64,000 nucleotides of DNA from Pseudidiomarina woesei (GCF_001418345.1 NZ_LIPW01000005.1:62001-126000), one strand, 5' to 3'; numbered from the stretch's first letter, positions 16,236-26,822 are shown. The notes: generated from the sequence alone by a model not told the origin. Numbers and translations: made by a program.

Positions 16236-18272
16236 ATGCCTAAAAATAATCTGATCATTGTGTTGCTTTTAAGCGTGGTTTTAACCACCGCTTATGCACA
16301 AGAGGTCTCTATTCCTCCGGTAGATGCCGCTATAGAAAGTCAGCTTGATGAAGTCTTGAATCAAGCCAATAGTGAAAACTCGATGCAGAATCTACTTGCA
16401 ATCGAGGCTTCATTAACACCCGAAACGCCTTTAATGACACGCGTTCGTACCCTCAACTATATCGCCCTTTCTCACGGCTATCTTGGGGATATTGAGACAG
16501 CTGTCAAACAAATAGAAGAAGTAAAAGAAATCGCTCGGGTAAGCCGACTACCTGACGCTATTGCTGATGTTGCGGCAACGGAAATATTGTTGCTAGTTAT
16601 GCAAGGTAAAGTGTCTGAGGCGCTTGCCAACTTAAACGATGCTTTAGTACCGTTAGAACAAGCGACCTCGCCACGCGTTCTATATTTTGTGAACAACTTA
16701 GCTTCTTATATTTACCAGCAACGCAGCCAGTTTGATCGTGCTTTGGAGCACCTCATTTATGCCGCGGATGCGGTGGCAAAAAGTAACGATAGCCGCACGC
16801 TAACGCGATTAATTACCACCAAAACACGCATCGCCACGCTTTATAACCAGCAGAAAAGCTATGACCTAGCATTGCAGCAGCTGGACGAAGCTCTGCAGCT
16901 GGCCGACAGCAACAATTTGCTCGACGAATATGAAGTGGATATTTTATTCGAGCGAGCAAGCCTCGAAACGTCGCGTAAAAATTACGACACCGCGCTTAGT
17001 TTATATCAACAAGTCATTGCGCGGGTTCAAGACGACCCTGAGCAATTAAATACCTACATTAGTGCGCTGAATAACATTGGCGATATTGATATACGTATGG
17101 GTGACTACACTGGCGCACGCCAAGTGTTAGAGCGCGCATACAACCTCGCTCAACTAAACGCTGATGCTTACGACCCTGAAGTTATTTTATTTAATCTCGG
17201 CTATGTTGATGTTTTTTTGGGTGATATTGAAAAAGGTTTGCGTGAAATGCGCGAGGTTGTCGAGCCAGCTCGTGAAACTTGGTCGCCTGCCGAGCTTGAA
17301 GGTTTGTTAGGTGAGTACGCCGAGGCTTTAGTGCATATTGGTCAGCAATATGAAGCTGTAAATGTGCTTATCGAGCAACGAGAGCTGCGTGAGAAAGCCT
17401 ACCAAAATGAACAGCAGAAAAGCATCGCTGAATTACAAAACTTGTATGACAGCAAAGACAAAGCCATGCAAATTGAGTTGTTATCGCAGAAAAATGAGCT
17501 TAATCAGCAGCTCATCGAAAACGAAAGCCAGAAGCGCACCATTTTGCTGCTATTAGTTATTGTTGCGATTTTTGCCATGATTTTTGTCGCCTTTGCCTAC
17601 CGCGCTGCGCGTCGTAGTAACCGCGAGCTTAAAGTGGCAAACAGTAAGCTAGCTGAGCAGTCGGTACGAGACCCGCTAACCGGATTGCTAAACCGCCGTG
17701 CGTTGCAGAATAAATTGCGAGCACCGCATGAGGTGTCTCACGACGCTATGCTGTTAATGGATGTAGATCATTTTAAACGGATTAATGACAACCTAGGGCA
17801 CGCAGCTGGCGATGACGTACTGATTGAAGTGTCTAAGCGCCTACTTCAAGTGTCTCGCGAGTCGGACATGGTGGTACGCTGGGGTGGTGAAGAGTTCTTA
17901 ATTTACCTAAGCAACACCGAAGCGTCAAAAATGCCAATCATGGCTAAGCGCATGCTCGATGTCATTGCGTCTACGCCAATTAAAGCCGGCGACCAAGACA
18001 TTTGGGTAAGCGCGACTGCTGGTTTTATCAGCTATCCGTTTGCTGACCTTAACGAAAACCAAATGGACTGGGAAGAAACCCTACAGCTTGCAGACATGGT
18101 GCTTTACGCCGGTAAAATGCATGGCCGCAACCAAGCTTGGGGCGTGATGGCATTAAATAAGCCGTTTAACGAAGTGCAAAAGCAACTAGAAACTGATTTG
18201 CCTGGCGCCATTGAGCAAGGCGCAATTACTGTGGAAATTATTCACGGCCCTGAACAAAACCAGGAATCTTAA
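16236..18272 (+). CDS. TPR-containing membrane diguanylate cyclase (GGDEF)
   Basis: The start at 16236 gives a signal peptide (MPKNNLIIVLLLSVVLTTAYA) and 678 residues; upstream codons lack signal character. About 30-370 are tetratricopeptide-like helical repeats in the periplasm, followed by a coiled coil (about 375-430), one membrane segment (about 435-457) and a cytoplasmic GGDEF domain. The active site is intact (WGGEEF near 549) and RESD five residues upstream is a proper inhibitory I-site. It should make cyclic di-GMP in response to a periplasmic signal and be feedback-inhibited. It sits between two S9 peptidase genes, but a functional link is only a guess. Confidence 0.9.
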   Translation: MPKNNLIIVLLLSVVLTTAYAQEVSIPPVDAAIESQLDEVLNQANSENSMQNLLAIEASLTPETPLMTRVRTLNYIALSHGYLGDIETAVKQIEEVKEIARVSRLPDAIADVAATEILLLVMQGKVSEALANLNDALVPLEQATSPRVLYFVNNLASYIYQQRSQFDRALEHLIYAADAVAKSNDSRTLTRLITTKTRIATLYNQQKSYDLALQQLDEALQLADSNNLLDEYEVDILFERASLETSRKNYDTALSLYQQVIARVQDDPEQLNTYISALNNIGDIDIRMGDYTGARQVLERAYNLAQLNADAYDPEVILFNLGYVDVFLGDIEKGLREMREVVEPARETWSPAELEGLLGEYAEALVHIGQQYEAVNVLIEQRELREKAYQNEQQKSIAELQNLYDSKDKAMQIELLSQKNELNQQLIENESQKRTILLLLVIVAIFAMIFVAFAYRAARRSNRELKVANSKLAEQSVRDPLTGLLNRRALQNKLRAPHEVSHDAMLLMDVDHFKRINDNLGHAAGDDVLIEVSKRLLQVSRESDMVVRWGGEEFLIYLSNTEASKMPIMAKRMLDVIASTPIKAGDQDIWVSATAGFISYPFADLNENQMDWEETLQLADMVLYAGKMHGRNQAWGVMALNKPFNEVQKQLETDLPGAIEQGAITVEIIHGPEQNQES

Positions 18273-18279
18273 TAACTAA

Positions 18280-18309
18280 AAAAGCCCCGAAGCAAATTTC
18301 GGGGCTTTT
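18280..18309. terminator. Bidirectional rho-independent terminator
   Basis: A perfect 12-bp stem AAAAGCCCCGAA / TTCGGGGCTTTT has a 6-base loop. It lies between the convergent GGDEF and prolyl oligopeptidase genes and has T-rich sequence on both exits. Confidence 0.9.
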
Positions 18310-18331
18310 CTTTTGGTTGAATCTAGCAAGC

Positions 18332-20467
18332 TTAAATTTTCTTAATACCCATGTTCCACAAGGTGAAACCGTAGATATCAGCATACTGCTCAATGGTTTT
18401 CGAAACCGGTGTACCGGCACCATGACCAGCATTGGTCTCAATACGAATGAGCTGCGGATTCGCTCCAGCATCTTTGGCTTGCAACTCTGCTGCAAACTTA
18501 AATGAGTGCGCAGGAACAACACGGTCATCGTGGTCGCCCGTGGTGATTAGGGTTGCTGGGTAGTGTGTACCTTGCTTCACGTTATGCACCGGTGAGTAGC
18601 CATACAAGTATTCGAACATTGCTTCGCTGTCTTCTGCGGTGCCGTAGTCATATGCCCAACCAGCGCCAGCAGTAAAGGTATGGTAGCGCAGCATATCAAG
18701 TACACCCACAGCTGGTAACGCAACTTGCATTAAGTCTGGGCGCTGTGTCATAACCGCACCGACCAGCAAGCCACCATTAGAACCGCCACGTACAGCAAGC
18801 TTCTCACTAGATGTGTAGTTTTCGGCAATCAGGTATTCAGCGGCTGCAATGAAATCATCAAATACATTTTGCTTCTTCATTTGCGTACCGGCGTCGTGCC
18901 ACTTCTTGCCATACTCACCGCCACCGCGTAGGTTAGCAACCGCATAAACACCGCCCAGTTCAAGCCACATAGCATTAGTCATGCTAAATGAAGGGGTTAA
19001 GCTGACATTAAAGCCGCCATAGCCGTACAAGATTGTCGGGTTAGTACCGTCAAGCTCAATACCTTTTTTATAGGTAATGATCATGGGTACTTTGGTGCCG
19101 TCTTTTGAGCTATAGAAAACCTGCTTAGACTCATAAGCTGAGCTGTCAAATTCGGCTTTTGACTCGGCATACACGGATGACTCACCGGCATCAGCATCAA
19201 AGGCATAAATAGTGCCCGGCGTGCTGTAGTTGGTGAAGGTGTAGTAAAGCACTTCTTCGTCTTTCTTGCCGCTAAAGCCACCAATGCTGCCTACGCCAGG
19301 TAGCTCAACGTCGCGAACCAACTCGCCGTCATAGGTGTATTGCTTAACCTGCGCAATGGCATCAACCATGTATTCTGCAAAAATATAGCCAGCGCCCGTT
19401 GCTGGGCTTAATACATTTTCGGTTTCTGGAATAAGGTCTTGCCAGTTTTCTACTTGCGGGTTACTTGCATCCACCGTGACCACGCGTTTGTTGGGCGCGT
19501 CTAAGTCGGTGACCATGAACAGCTTGCTGCCCCGGTTATCAATCACATAGGTGTCAGAGTCGGTGTGATCAAGGACAGTGACTAAATCACTGTCCGGCTT
19601 GCTTAGATCTTTCAAAAACAGTTTGTTGCCAGACGTAGAAACCGCTGCGGTAATCACTAAATAACGGTCGTCTTCGGTGACTTGGCCACCCACGTAACGA
19701 TGCTTTTCGGCTTCGGTACCGCCAAACACAACCGCATCATCGGCTTGTGAGGTGCCTAGTTTATGGTAATAAAGCTTGTGTTGATCGGTTTTGGCCGACA
19801 GCTCACTGCCCTCAGGCTTGTCGTAGCTTGAGTAATAGAAGCCTTCATTGCCATACCATGAAATACCACTGAATTTAACGTCAACCAAGGTTGGTTCAAG
19901 TTGTTCTTTGGTTTCAACGTCAATGACAATAATTTTGCGCCAGTCACTACCACCTTCAGAAATGGCATAAGCGGCCAGCGAACCGTCTTTCGAGAAGCTC
20001 AGTGTCGCCAGCGAGGTGGTACCGTCTTCACTAAAGGTATTCGGGTCTAAAAACACCTCGGTGTTGCCCTGTTCGTCAGTACGATAAACCACGTACTGAT
20101 TTTGCAAGCCATCGTTTTTATAAAAGTACGTGTATTTACCTTCTTTAAACGGTGCGCCAACTTTCTCGTAGTTCCATAATTCGGTTAATCGCTCTTTAAT
20201 TTGGTCGCGATAAGGAATCTGCTCTAGGTACTCAAAGGTCACTTCGTTTTGTGCTTTTACCCAAGCCTCTGTTTCTGCTGAACGGTCATCTTCAAGCCAA
20301 CGATAAGGGTCAGCAACAACGTTGCCAAAATACTCATCAGTCACATTTCCGCGCACCGTCATCGGGTAGGTTATTTTAGCGTCCACCGCCGTCTCCGTAT
20401 GGGTGTCTTTTTGTGGTGAACAAGCGCTTAACAAAGCAACGCTTGCCGCCGCGACAAAATATTTCAT
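18332..20467 (-). CDS. Prolyl oligopeptidase (S9A), lipoprotein
   Basis: This 711-residue protein has a lipoprotein signal [16 protein letters not shown]. The family's N-terminal DPYRWLEDD is present at about 52-60. A beta-propeller follows, then the hydrolase domain with Ser in GGSNGG (about 561), Asp in [11 protein letters not shown] (about 645) and His in NAGHGAGTP (about 682). Prolyl oligopeptidases cleave after proline in peptides of up to about 30 residues. The lipobox indicates export and membrane anchoring. It is probably monocistronic and shares a bidirectional terminator with the GGDEF gene. Confidence 0.92.
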   Translation of the reverse strand: MKYFVAAASVALLSACSPQKDTHTETAVDAKITYPMTVRGNVTDEYFGNVVADPYRWLEDDRSAETEAWVKAQNEVTFEYLEQIPYRDQIKERLTELWNYEKVGAPFKEGKYTYFYKNDGLQNQYVVYRTDEQGNTEVFLDPNTFSEDGTTSLATLSFSKDGSLAAYAISEGGSDWRKIIVIDVETKEQLEPTLVDVKFSGISWYGNEGFYYSSYDKPEGSELSAKTDQHKLYYHKLGTSQADDAVVFGGTEAEKHRYVGGQVTEDDRYLVITAAVSTSGNKLFLKDLSKPDSDLVTVLDHTDSDTYVIDNRGSKLFMVTDLDAPNKRVVTVDASNPQVENWQDLIPETENVLSPATGAGYIFAEYMVDAIAQVKQYTYDGELVRDVELPGVGSIGGFSGKKDEEVLYYTFTNYSTPGTIYAFDADAGESSVYAESKAEFDSSAYESKQVFYSSKDGTKVPMIITYKKGIELDGTNPTILYGYGGFNVSLTPSFSMTNAMWLELGGVYAVANLRGGGEYGKKWHDAGTQMKKQNVFDDFIAAAEYLIAENYTSSEKLAVRGGSNGGLLVGAVMTQRPDLMQVALPAVGVLDMLRYHTFTAGAGWAYDYGTAEDSEAMFEYLYGYSPVHNVKQGTHYPATLITTGDHDDRVVPAHSFKFAAELQAKDAGANPQLIRIETNAGHGAGTPVSKTIEQYADIYGFTLWNMGIKKI

Positions 20468-20495
20468 GCTGGTTAACTCCCCTTAATGGTTATTT

Positions 20496-21056
20496 TTAAC
20501 TTAATGCTGGGTGCGTATTCGCAAACCAAGGTTGGCTGTTTAACGCACGCAAAAATTGTTGTAATTGAGCATAGTCAGCAACGTGAATGCGCTCACGAAA
20601 CTGCGCCCAACTTAAAAAACAAGCAAGTCGTAACTGACCATCGGTGTAAGGCCCTTCAAGTGGCCATTGGCGTTGATTAAGTTCGCGCAAAATCGCTGTT
20701 ACTCGCTCGTGTTGGCGCACAATATATTGACTGTGCTCTCCGGTAATGCCGTCTCGTTCAAGCAAAAATACGTTTACTGTGGCATCCAGTGCCGTGTTGA
20801 CCATACAAAACAGATCAAAGTCTTCGACGCTCTGCTCGCTTGTTTGCTGAGCTTGTTCACGCGCGTAACGAATAATTGATGCTGAATCGTACAGCATCAC
20901 CTCACCATCTTGCAAAAAAGGAACTCGCTTGGTCGGAGATTGTTGGGCACTTTGCGTGTAGTCGGTTGGAATAAACTGAAAGTCTTGATGCAACTGGGCC
21001 AAAACAATCCGACAATGGCGCACATAAGGTGACGTGTAACTACCAAATAACTTCAT
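20496..21056 (-). CDS. Glutathione S-transferase family protein
   Basis: From the ATG at 21056 the protein has 186 residues: MKLFGSYTSPYVRHCRIVL is the thioredoxin-like GST N-terminus, with VPFLQDGEVMLYDSASIIRYA as the cis-Pro loop and glutathione-binding Ser region. An all-helical C-terminal domain follows. The motif SPYVRHCR suggests the omega/YibF-like bacterial group. The substrate is unknown. It lies just after the prolyl oligopeptidase gene start, with 28 bases between them, and is divergent from the DUF502 gene. Confidence 0.82.
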   Translation of the reverse strand: MKLFGSYTSPYVRHCRIVLAQLHQDFQFIPTDYTQSAQQSPTKRVPFLQDGEVMLYDSASIIRYAREQAQQTSEQSVEDFDLFCMVNTALDATVNVFLLERDGITGEHSQYIVRQHERVTAILRELNQRQWPLEGPYTDGQLRLACFLSWAQFRERIHVADYAQLQQFLRALNSQPWFANTHPALS

Positions 21057-21110
21057 AATCCACCCCAAAAAACGTTAAGCTATACATACTAACAGCTTGA
21101 GACTATTACC

Positions 21111-21716
21111 ATGAAACGTGTCATACAGTATCTACTGAAAGGCTTAACGATTCTACTACCAATTGTGGTGACCATTGCGTTGGTTCACTGGTTTTTAGTG
21201 ACTATTGAAACTTGGCTTCGCCCCATTTGGGAATCTATTTTGGGCGATAAGTATTATTTCCCGGGGCTTGCCTTTTTGAGCTTCATTGTCATTGCCATGG
21301 TTGTGGGGTTCAGTGCCCGCTGGCGTTTTATCAACCAAGTTTGGCAGTTTCCCGGCAATATCATGGAGAAAATGCCTTTACTGCGTAGTTTGTATGGCAC
21401 CATAACTGATGTTTTTGACCTAATGTCGGGCAAAAGCTTTTCGGATGAGTCGGTCGTACGCGTTTCCCTGCCCGGTGCAGACGTGAAACTTATTGGCATC
21501 GTCACGAAAAAGCCAGGACAAAAAGATGATCGTTTATCAGCATTACTTGACGACGACCACATTGCGGTATTTTTGCCAATGAGCTACAACGTCGGCGGCT
21601 ATATGATCATCGTACCGCGTAGCAGCGTCGAGACGCTTGATATGTCTCCCGCAGACGCCATGCAAATGACGATAAGTGGCGGCTTAGGTAAGAATAGAAA
21701 CCATAAAGACGATTAA
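21111..21716 (+). CDS. DUF502 membrane protein
   Basis: The 201-residue protein has two membrane helices near the N-terminus (about 8-30 and 51-68). A soluble domain follows, with the typical MPLLRSLYGTITDVFDLM and VFLPMSYNVGGYMIIVPRSSVETLDMS segments. These match the DUF502 family, widely conserved inner-membrane proteins of unknown function. It is followed by an esterase gene after 12 bases, so the two are probably co-transcribed. Confidence 0.88.
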   Translation: MKRVIQYLLKGLTILLPIVVTIALVHWFLVTIETWLRPIWESILGDKYYFPGLAFLSFIVIAMVVGFSARWRFINQVWQFPGNIMEKMPLLRSLYGTITDVFDLMSGKSFSDESVVRVSLPGADVKLIGIVTKKPGQKDDRLSALLDDDHIAVFLPMSYNVGGYMIIVPRSSVETLDMSPADAMQMTISGGLGKNRNHKDD

Positions 21717-21728
21717 ATTGGAGTATTA

Positions 21729-22382
21729 ATGTCGTATTTACCTTGTGTAGAAATTGAACCTGACCAAACAGCAACACATGCCATTATCTGGCTGCATGGG
21801 CTGGGCGCCGACGGCAATGACTTCGCGCCGCTGGTACCACACTTAACACCGCCCGCAGCGGTACGTTTTGTGTTCCCTCATGCACCACAAATTCCAGTCA
21901 CTATTAATGGCGGTATGCGCATGCCGGCTTGGTACGATATTTTAAATATGTCGATTGACCGAGAAGTAGACGAAACCCAACTACGCGCTTCAGCAAGCGC
22001 TGTTCATCAGCTAATAGAGCGCGAAATTAAGCGCGGTATTGCCGCTGAGAATATTATCTTAGCAGGGTTCTCTCAAGGTGGAGCTGTTGCTTATGAGGCC
22101 GCGCTGACTTACACAAAACCACTGTGTGGGTTATTGGCTTTATCAACTTATTTGGCAACGAAAGACTCTATTGTGCTTAATTCAGCGAACCAGTCGATAC
22201 CCATTTTGGTACAACACGGCAAACAAGATCCAGTCGTACCAGAAAGCTTAGGCACGCAAGCTTATACCTGGCTACAACAGAAAGGGTACTCGGTACACTA
22301 CCAAACCTTCAACATGCAGCACCAAGTGTGCGCTGAGCAGGTGCAAGCCATCAATACATGGCTACATGAGGTTCTGGCCTAG
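21729..22382 (+). CDS. Carboxylesterase / acyl-protein thioesterase-like alpha/beta hydrolase
   Basis: This 217-residue protein has the fold and motifs of the phospholipase/carboxylesterase family: IIWLHGLGADGNDF near 19-32, nucleophile Ser in GFSQGG (about 116), Asp in GKQDPVVP, and His near the end in MQHQVC. Such enzymes hydrolyse short acyl esters. GGAG precedes the start by 6 bases. It follows the DUF502 gene closely, and its stop overlaps the convergent purK stop by 4 bases. Confidence 0.88.
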   Translation: MSYLPCVEIEPDQTATHAIIWLHGLGADGNDFAPLVPHLTPPAAVRFVFPHAPQIPVTINGGMRMPAWYDILNMSIDREVDETQLRASASAVHQLIEREIKRGIAAENIILAGFSQGGAVAYEAALTYTKPLCGLLALSTYLATKDSIVLNSANQSIPILVQHGKQDPVVPESLGTQAYTWLQQKGYSVHYQTFNMQHQVCAEQVQAINTWLHEVLA

Positions 22383-23467
22383 TCGGCCAGAACCTGCAAT
22401 TTTTCTGCCCATTGCGCTACCCATTTTATCGCGGTGTCGCGGTTTGCGGTGCGAATGTTTACATGGCCGACTTTGCGACCGGGCCGCGGCTCTTTGTTAT
22501 ACCAGTGGCATTGAGTATCTGGGTGGTGCCACAAACCTGCAGGAATTTGGTCTGCGCCGATAACATTGAGCATAAGTGTTGGTTCTAGCCGTAATAATGG
22601 TAATGGCATGCCGGTCAACGCGCGAATGTGCAGATCAAATTGACTGCAGTTCGCGCCGGTCATAGTCCAATGACCAGAATTATGAACCCGTGGTGCTATT
22701 TCGTTTACCAATAAACGGCTTTGCTTGCCATCACTTACAACAAAAAATTCAATCGCCAAAACGCCAACGTAATTTAGTGCATCGGTTAACCGGCGAAAAG
22801 CGTCTTCCGCTTGTTGCTGAAGCGCATCATCAACTGGGTCTATAGCACCTAAGCTATAACTCAAAATTCCTTTGTCGTGCACGTTGGTGATTAATGGGTA
22901 GCAACAAATGCTACCGTCTTTGCTCCGCGCACCCACTAACGACACTTCGCGCTCAAATGGAATCATATGTTCAGCAATGCCAGGCGCTTGGCCGGCTTGC
23001 TGCGCAAGCTCAGCTGGGTTATCTGCTAATTTAAAACGCCATTGGCCTTTGCCGTCATACCCACCACGGGCAGCTTTAAGTACTAGGGGTTGTTCTGCTT
23101 GGTTTAGTATTTTTAACAGTTCGTCGGCGTCTCGGTATGTCTGCCAAGGTGACGTTGCAACCCGACAGTCATCAAACAGTTTTTTCTCGGCTCGACGGTC
23201 AGTTAGACTTTTAATGCGAGCTGGGTCCATTAAAAATTTGTCGTGTGCGGCGGCTAATATATCCGCCGGAATATCTTCATGCTCCCAACTCACCACGTCT
23301 GCCCAAGCAATGGCATCAGCTAGACTCATCGATAAGTCGAGCTGTGCACTTAAAGGCTTAACGGTATTAGTTCGGGTACTAAATAATAGGCATTCATGTC
23401 CGTGTCCAATGCCGCTAGCACCTAACATTTGGCCAAGTTGCCCATCACCGACGAACAGAATTTTCAT
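22379..23467 (-). CDS. purK: N5-carboxyaminoimidazole ribonucleotide synthase
   Basis: This 362-residue ATP-grasp protein begins [16 protein letters not shown] and has [39 protein letters not shown] and [14 protein letters not shown]. These are all PurK signatures. It uses ATP and bicarbonate to carboxylate AIR to N5-CAIR in purine synthesis. It overlaps purE by 4 bases (ATGA), the usual purEK order and coupling. The 3' end overlaps the convergent esterase gene. I saw no clear PurR operator upstream of purE. Confidence 0.96.
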   Translation of the reverse strand: MKILFVGDGQLGQMLGASGIGHGHECLLFSTRTNTVKPLSAQLDLSMSLADAIAWADVVSWEHEDIPADILAAAHDKFLMDPARIKSLTDRRAEKKLFDDCRVATSPWQTYRDADELLKILNQAEQPLVLKAARGGYDGKGQWRFKLADNPAELAQQAGQAPGIAEHMIPFEREVSLVGARSKDGSICCYPLITNVHDKGILSYSLGAIDPVDDALQQQAEDAFRRLTDALNYVGVLAIEFFVVSDGKQSRLLVNEIAPRVHNSGHWTMTGANCSQFDLHIRALTGMPLPLLRLEPTLMLNVIGADQIPAGLWHHPDTQCHWYNKEPRPGRKVGHVNIRTANRDTAIKWVAQWAEKLQVLAD

Positions 23468-23958
23468 GCGTCCGGTAACTCCAACTTGGGGCCATTCATC
23501 ACTTTTTCGCGTTGCTCCGCACGAAATGCATGCACACGTTCACGAACAGCAGCATCGAACGAACCAATAATTTGTGCCGCCAACAACCCGGCATTCGCTG
23601 CGCCAGCTTGGCCTACCGCCAATGTACCCACGGCAACACCTTTGGGCATTTGTACAATTGACAATAAACTATCAAGCCCTTTGAGTTGCTTACTTGGAAC
23701 CGGAACACCTAACACAGGAATTGCGGTAAATGCTGCGAGCATGCCTGGTAAATGCGCTGCTCCACCTGCGCCAGCAATCACCACTGGCACACCGTCACGT
23801 TCGGCTTGTTCCATGGTGGTTTTCAATAAATCAGGGGTACGATGAGCAGACACAACCTCTGCGCGCCATTCAACGCCGAGATCTTTAAGCATTTGTGCTG
23901 CTTGCTGCATAACGGGCCAATCGGATTGCGAACCCATGAGAATAAGAACAGGTGCCAT
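23464..23958 (-). CDS. purE: N5-carboxyaminoimidazole ribonucleotide mutase
   Basis: This 164-residue protein shows [17 protein letters not shown] at the start, VVSAHRTPD and [17 protein letters not shown], the class I PurE active-site segments. It converts N5-CAIR to CAIR, the step after PurK. It is the first gene of the purEK operon, with the stop overlapping the purK start. Confidence 0.97.
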   Translation of the reverse strand: MAPVLILMGSQSDWPVMQQAAQMLKDLGVEWRAEVVSAHRTPDLLKTTMEQAERDGVPVVIAGAGGAAHLPGMLAAFTAIPVLGVPVPSKQLKGLDSLLSIVQMPKGVAVGTLAVGQAGAANAGLLAAQIIGSFDAAVRERVHAFRAEQREKVMNGPKLELPDA

Positions 23959-24052
23959 TGTTTGCTCCGTGTTTGCTACATGAGTGATTACATGAGCGAC
24001 TAGGTGTTTTTAAAGCAGCGAATTGTAACGGTGACAAGCCTTTGGTGCAAAT

Positions 24053-25066
24053 TTATTGAGCAATTCTCAATCGATTCCGTCCATCGCTTTTTGCTTTGTC
24101 TTTCGCCGCATCCACTCGCTCTAACCAATCACCCCAGCTTTGGCCTTTACGCCATTGAGCCACTCCGGCACTTGCTGTCACTGTTGTCATCATGCTTTTA
24201 ATTGCGAACGGTTCATGACGCAAACCATCAAGAACTTCACCCGCTAAAACAGCGGCTTGCTTAATATCGGTATTCGGGAAAATAATCAAAAACTCGGCGC
24301 CACCGCTACGCAGCGCAATGTCATTGTGACGGCAGTAACGCATGATTCGTTTCGCAGTTTCTTTTAAAACTTCATCACCAAACATGTAGCCAAATTTATC
24401 GTTCACACTGCGAAATGAGTCTAAATCGAGCATCATAAGGCTCACCGGTTGCACGCTGCGCTCGGCCTGTTGCAACGATTGTTGTAGCATGTCGTTCACA
24501 TAGTCGCGACGGTAGAAGCCAGTAAGCGGGTCGGTTGCATACAGCTTGGTAATATTGCGCTGCATGTAACTCATCATCATCAAAAACACTCCACCGACAC
24601 CTATTAGTACTAACATCGACAGGCCAATACGCCAAGCGTATTCAAACGGTAAAAAATTGTACATTACGGCCGCAAAAAGCGCGTAAATTAGCATAATGAC
24701 CAGCACAAAAATGGTCTTATCAAACATAAAGAAGACCATCGCCAGCACTGGGTACATCCAATAAACCCCCATCATACCTGTTGATGTCATCGACACGCTG
24801 ACTAAGGTTCCTAATGCACAAATAAATAGAAAGTTTATCCATTGAGGCGCAAGTTCATTGCGATAAATAACTCCGGTAAGAATGAAAGCTAAAGCGACAC
24901 AAGTTAACGCACCGGCTTCTAGCCAGCGCGACTGCGCAACTAAAATGCCAGCCAATACCAACACCACAAGCCCAACACCAAAGTAAATTGTGCGCATGGC
25001 TACAAGGCGAAATTGCTGCCATAAATTAAGGTTGCCTAAGGGGTAGGCGGCTGATGCTGTGTTCAT
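24053..25066 (-). CDS. Membrane GGDEF-domain protein with degenerate GGAEF site
   Basis: The 337-residue protein has about six membrane helices (about 20-175), then a GGDEF domain (ATDPLTGFYRRDYVNDML onward). The signature reads SGGAEF (about 254-259): the third position, normally Asp or Glu and needed for metal binding and catalysis, is Ala. The I-site RHND, five residues upstream, is intact. It is likely inactive as a cyclase, or a c-di-GMP or GTP sensor. It starts 2 bases after the stop of a paralogue with an intact site and shares its membrane layout, so the pair arose by tandem duplication. Confidence 0.88.
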   Translation of the reverse strand: MNTASAAYPLGNLNLWQQFRLVAMRTIYFGVGLVVLVLAGILVAQSRWLEAGALTCVALAFILTGVIYRNELAPQWINFLFICALGTLVSVSMTSTGMMGVYWMYPVLAMVFFMFDKTIFVLVIMLIYALFAAVMYNFLPFEYAWRIGLSMLVLIGVGGVFLMMMSYMQRNITKLYATDPLTGFYRRDYVNDMLQQSLQQAERSVQPVSLMMLDLDSFRSVNDKFGYMFGDEVLKETAKRIMRYCRHNDIALRSGGAEFLIIFPNTDIKQAAVLAGEVLDGLRHEPFAIKSMMTTVTASAGVAQWRKGQSWGDWLERVDAAKDKAKSDGRNRLRIAQ

Positions 25067-25068
25067 AG

Positions 25069-26079
25069 TTAAATTTCCGTGTAACCTTCAGCCACACATA
25101 CTTGGTTGCGGCCTTTGCGTTTTGCTTCAAGTAAAGCAGTATCGGCACTGTTTATCCACTCAGCCCAAGACTGCTCAGCCCGTAACTGCGCAACACCAAT
25201 ACTCACTGTTAAATGCACTTGTACATCTTTACCGTCAAAGGGTTCATCCGCCACCGTCGAAAGCAATTTTTGTGCAACCTTTTCGGCTTCTGACAAATCG
25301 GTTTCCGGCAATACCACTAAAAATTCTTCGCCACCTACTCGAAACAACTGATCGTTCACGCGTAGCCGTTGTTTTAATCGCTTAGCAAGTTGTTTTAGCA
25401 TTTGGTCACCAAAAAGGTGCCCGTATTTATCGTTGAGCAACTTAAAATGGTCTAAGTCAAGCATTAGCAAACTCGCGGACCTATTGTAGCGCTTGAAACT
25501 TGCAAGCAGCTCATTGAGTACCCCGGTTAGCCTGTGGCGGTTTTGCAACCCCGTTAAGGTGTCGGTAATAACCAGCTGATGCAATAAACGCTGCATTCGA
25601 CCAAGCATCACCACAAAAACACTGCCCAAAACTAGAATTACGCTCAACGACGCCGTGATACGCCACGCATCATCCAGCTCCATAAACGAAATTGCCGCAG
25701 CGCTGATGGCTACAGTAATTGTCATGGCTAGGGCTATGGCATAACCATCACGAAACATAAAAAAACTAGAAACTAATAATGGGTAAGCCCAGTAAATGCC
25801 AATAACGCCGTTTTGTTTAATGGACATTGCACAGATAGCGGTCAGCAGCACCATAAACAGTAGCCGCCAGTAATTTGGAATACGTTGCGCACGAAATGTG
25901 TAGGCAATGGCCGCAAACACTATGGCCGCGGTGAACATGACCGCCGCCTGCAAATAATGATTTAGCCACAGTTGCGCCCCGGTTAAACCTAGCAACGTCA
26001 CCGCACCCGCCCACACCATGTTGCGAGTTACTTTATTGCGGAAATTTTGCAGTAACGTATCGGCCGATTTATCGGTCAT
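25069..26079 (-). CDS. Membrane diguanylate cyclase (GGEEF)
   Basis: The start at 26079 has AAGGA 8 bases upstream; 336 residues. Membrane helices fill about 18-165, followed by TDTLTGLQNRHRLTGVL, MLDLDHFKLLNDKYGH, RVGGEEF (about 247-253) and an RVND I-site five residues earlier. Metal and GTP-binding residues are intact, so it should make c-di-GMP with product inhibition. It is the first gene of a two-gene operon with the GGAEF paralogue. The membrane part resembles a 7TM-like sensory domain, but I cannot name it. Confidence 0.9.
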   Translation of the reverse strand: MTDKSADTLLQNFRNKVTRNMVWAGAVTLLGLTGAQLWLNHYLQAAVMFTAAIVFAAIAYTFRAQRIPNYWRLLFMVLLTAICAMSIKQNGVIGIYWAYPLLVSSFFMFRDGYAIALAMTITVAISAAAISFMELDDAWRITASLSVILVLGSVFVVMLGRMQRLLHQLVITDTLTGLQNRHRLTGVLNELLASFKRYNRSASLLMLDLDHFKLLNDKYGHLFGDQMLKQLAKRLKQRLRVNDQLFRVGGEEFLVVLPETDLSEAEKVAQKLLSTVADEPFDGKDVQVHLTVSIGVAQLRAEQSWAEWINSADTALLEAKRKGRNQVCVAEGYTEI

Positions 26080-26244
26080 GGCCAGCATCCTTCTGACACA
26101 GGGAGCCTTAGAATAAGGACCAAAGTTTAACATACGGTCTTCAAACTATAGCGTAGCATTAGGAATAGCAATATGTTTACGGCATAATCAAGTCATAAAC
26201 TCTGGCGTTCAAACTAAACAAAAGTAATTAGAGGAAGCAACCCC

Positions 26245-26793
26245 ATGCTCATGCAAGTTGATCAAAGCGTTCTCGTTATTGTCGATGCTCAGGAGAAGTT
26301 GGCACCGGTTATTCACCAACGTGACTTGTTGATTGCGCGTATGCGCTGGCTTGGGGAAATTGCTAATGAGTTGGATGTTCCTGTTTTAGTCACAGAACAA
26401 TATCCAAAGGGTTTAGGTATTAGTGTTGATGACTTAGCGGGTGTGATTGAAAATGCTCAAGTAGTTGAAAAATTGCACTTTAGCGCCATGCAAGAACCAA
26501 ATTTTGTCAATGCTCTCAGTGATATATCGCGCCCACAAGTGGTGTTGGTGGGCATGGAAACTCACGTTTGTATTTTGCAAACGGCGCTCGATTTAATGGC
26601 CGACGACTACCAAGTGTTCGTGGTGGAAGACGCTGTAGGCTCACGCCGCGACAGTGATAAGCAAACAGCGTTAAAGCGTATGCGCCAAGAAGGGGTGGTC
26701 ATTATTTCGTCAGAAATGGCAGCCTATGAATGGCTGCATCGTTCAGGCACAGACCAGTTCCGTCACATTACCAAGAATTGGATTCGCGGCTAG
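26245..26793 (+). CDS. Isochorismatase-fold cysteine hydrolase
   Basis: The 182-residue protein carries the catalytic triad of the family: Asp14 in IVDAQEKL, Lys76 in VEKLHFSAM and Cys109 in GMETHVCI. Members hydrolyse small amides such as nicotinamide; this group (YcaC/nicotinamidase-like) is often of unknown substrate. The start follows GAGGAAG. A second ATG two codons later is possible. It stands alone before the cold-shock gene. Confidence 0.88.
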   Translation: MLMQVDQSVLVIVDAQEKLAPVIHQRDLLIARMRWLGEIANELDVPVLVTEQYPKGLGISVDDLAGVIENAQVVEKLHFSAMQEPNFVNALSDISRPQVVLVGMETHVCILQTALDLMADDYQVFVVEDAVGSRRDSDKQTALKRMRQEGVVIISSEMAAYEWLHRSGTDQFRHITKNWIRG

Positions 26794-26822
26794 ATCTTGT
26801 CGGGGCGTTAATAATTCTTTAA

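Noticed and set aside
23429..23845. 138-residue plus-strand frame
   Set aside because: It is a shadow of purE and purK, which have intact active-site motifs.
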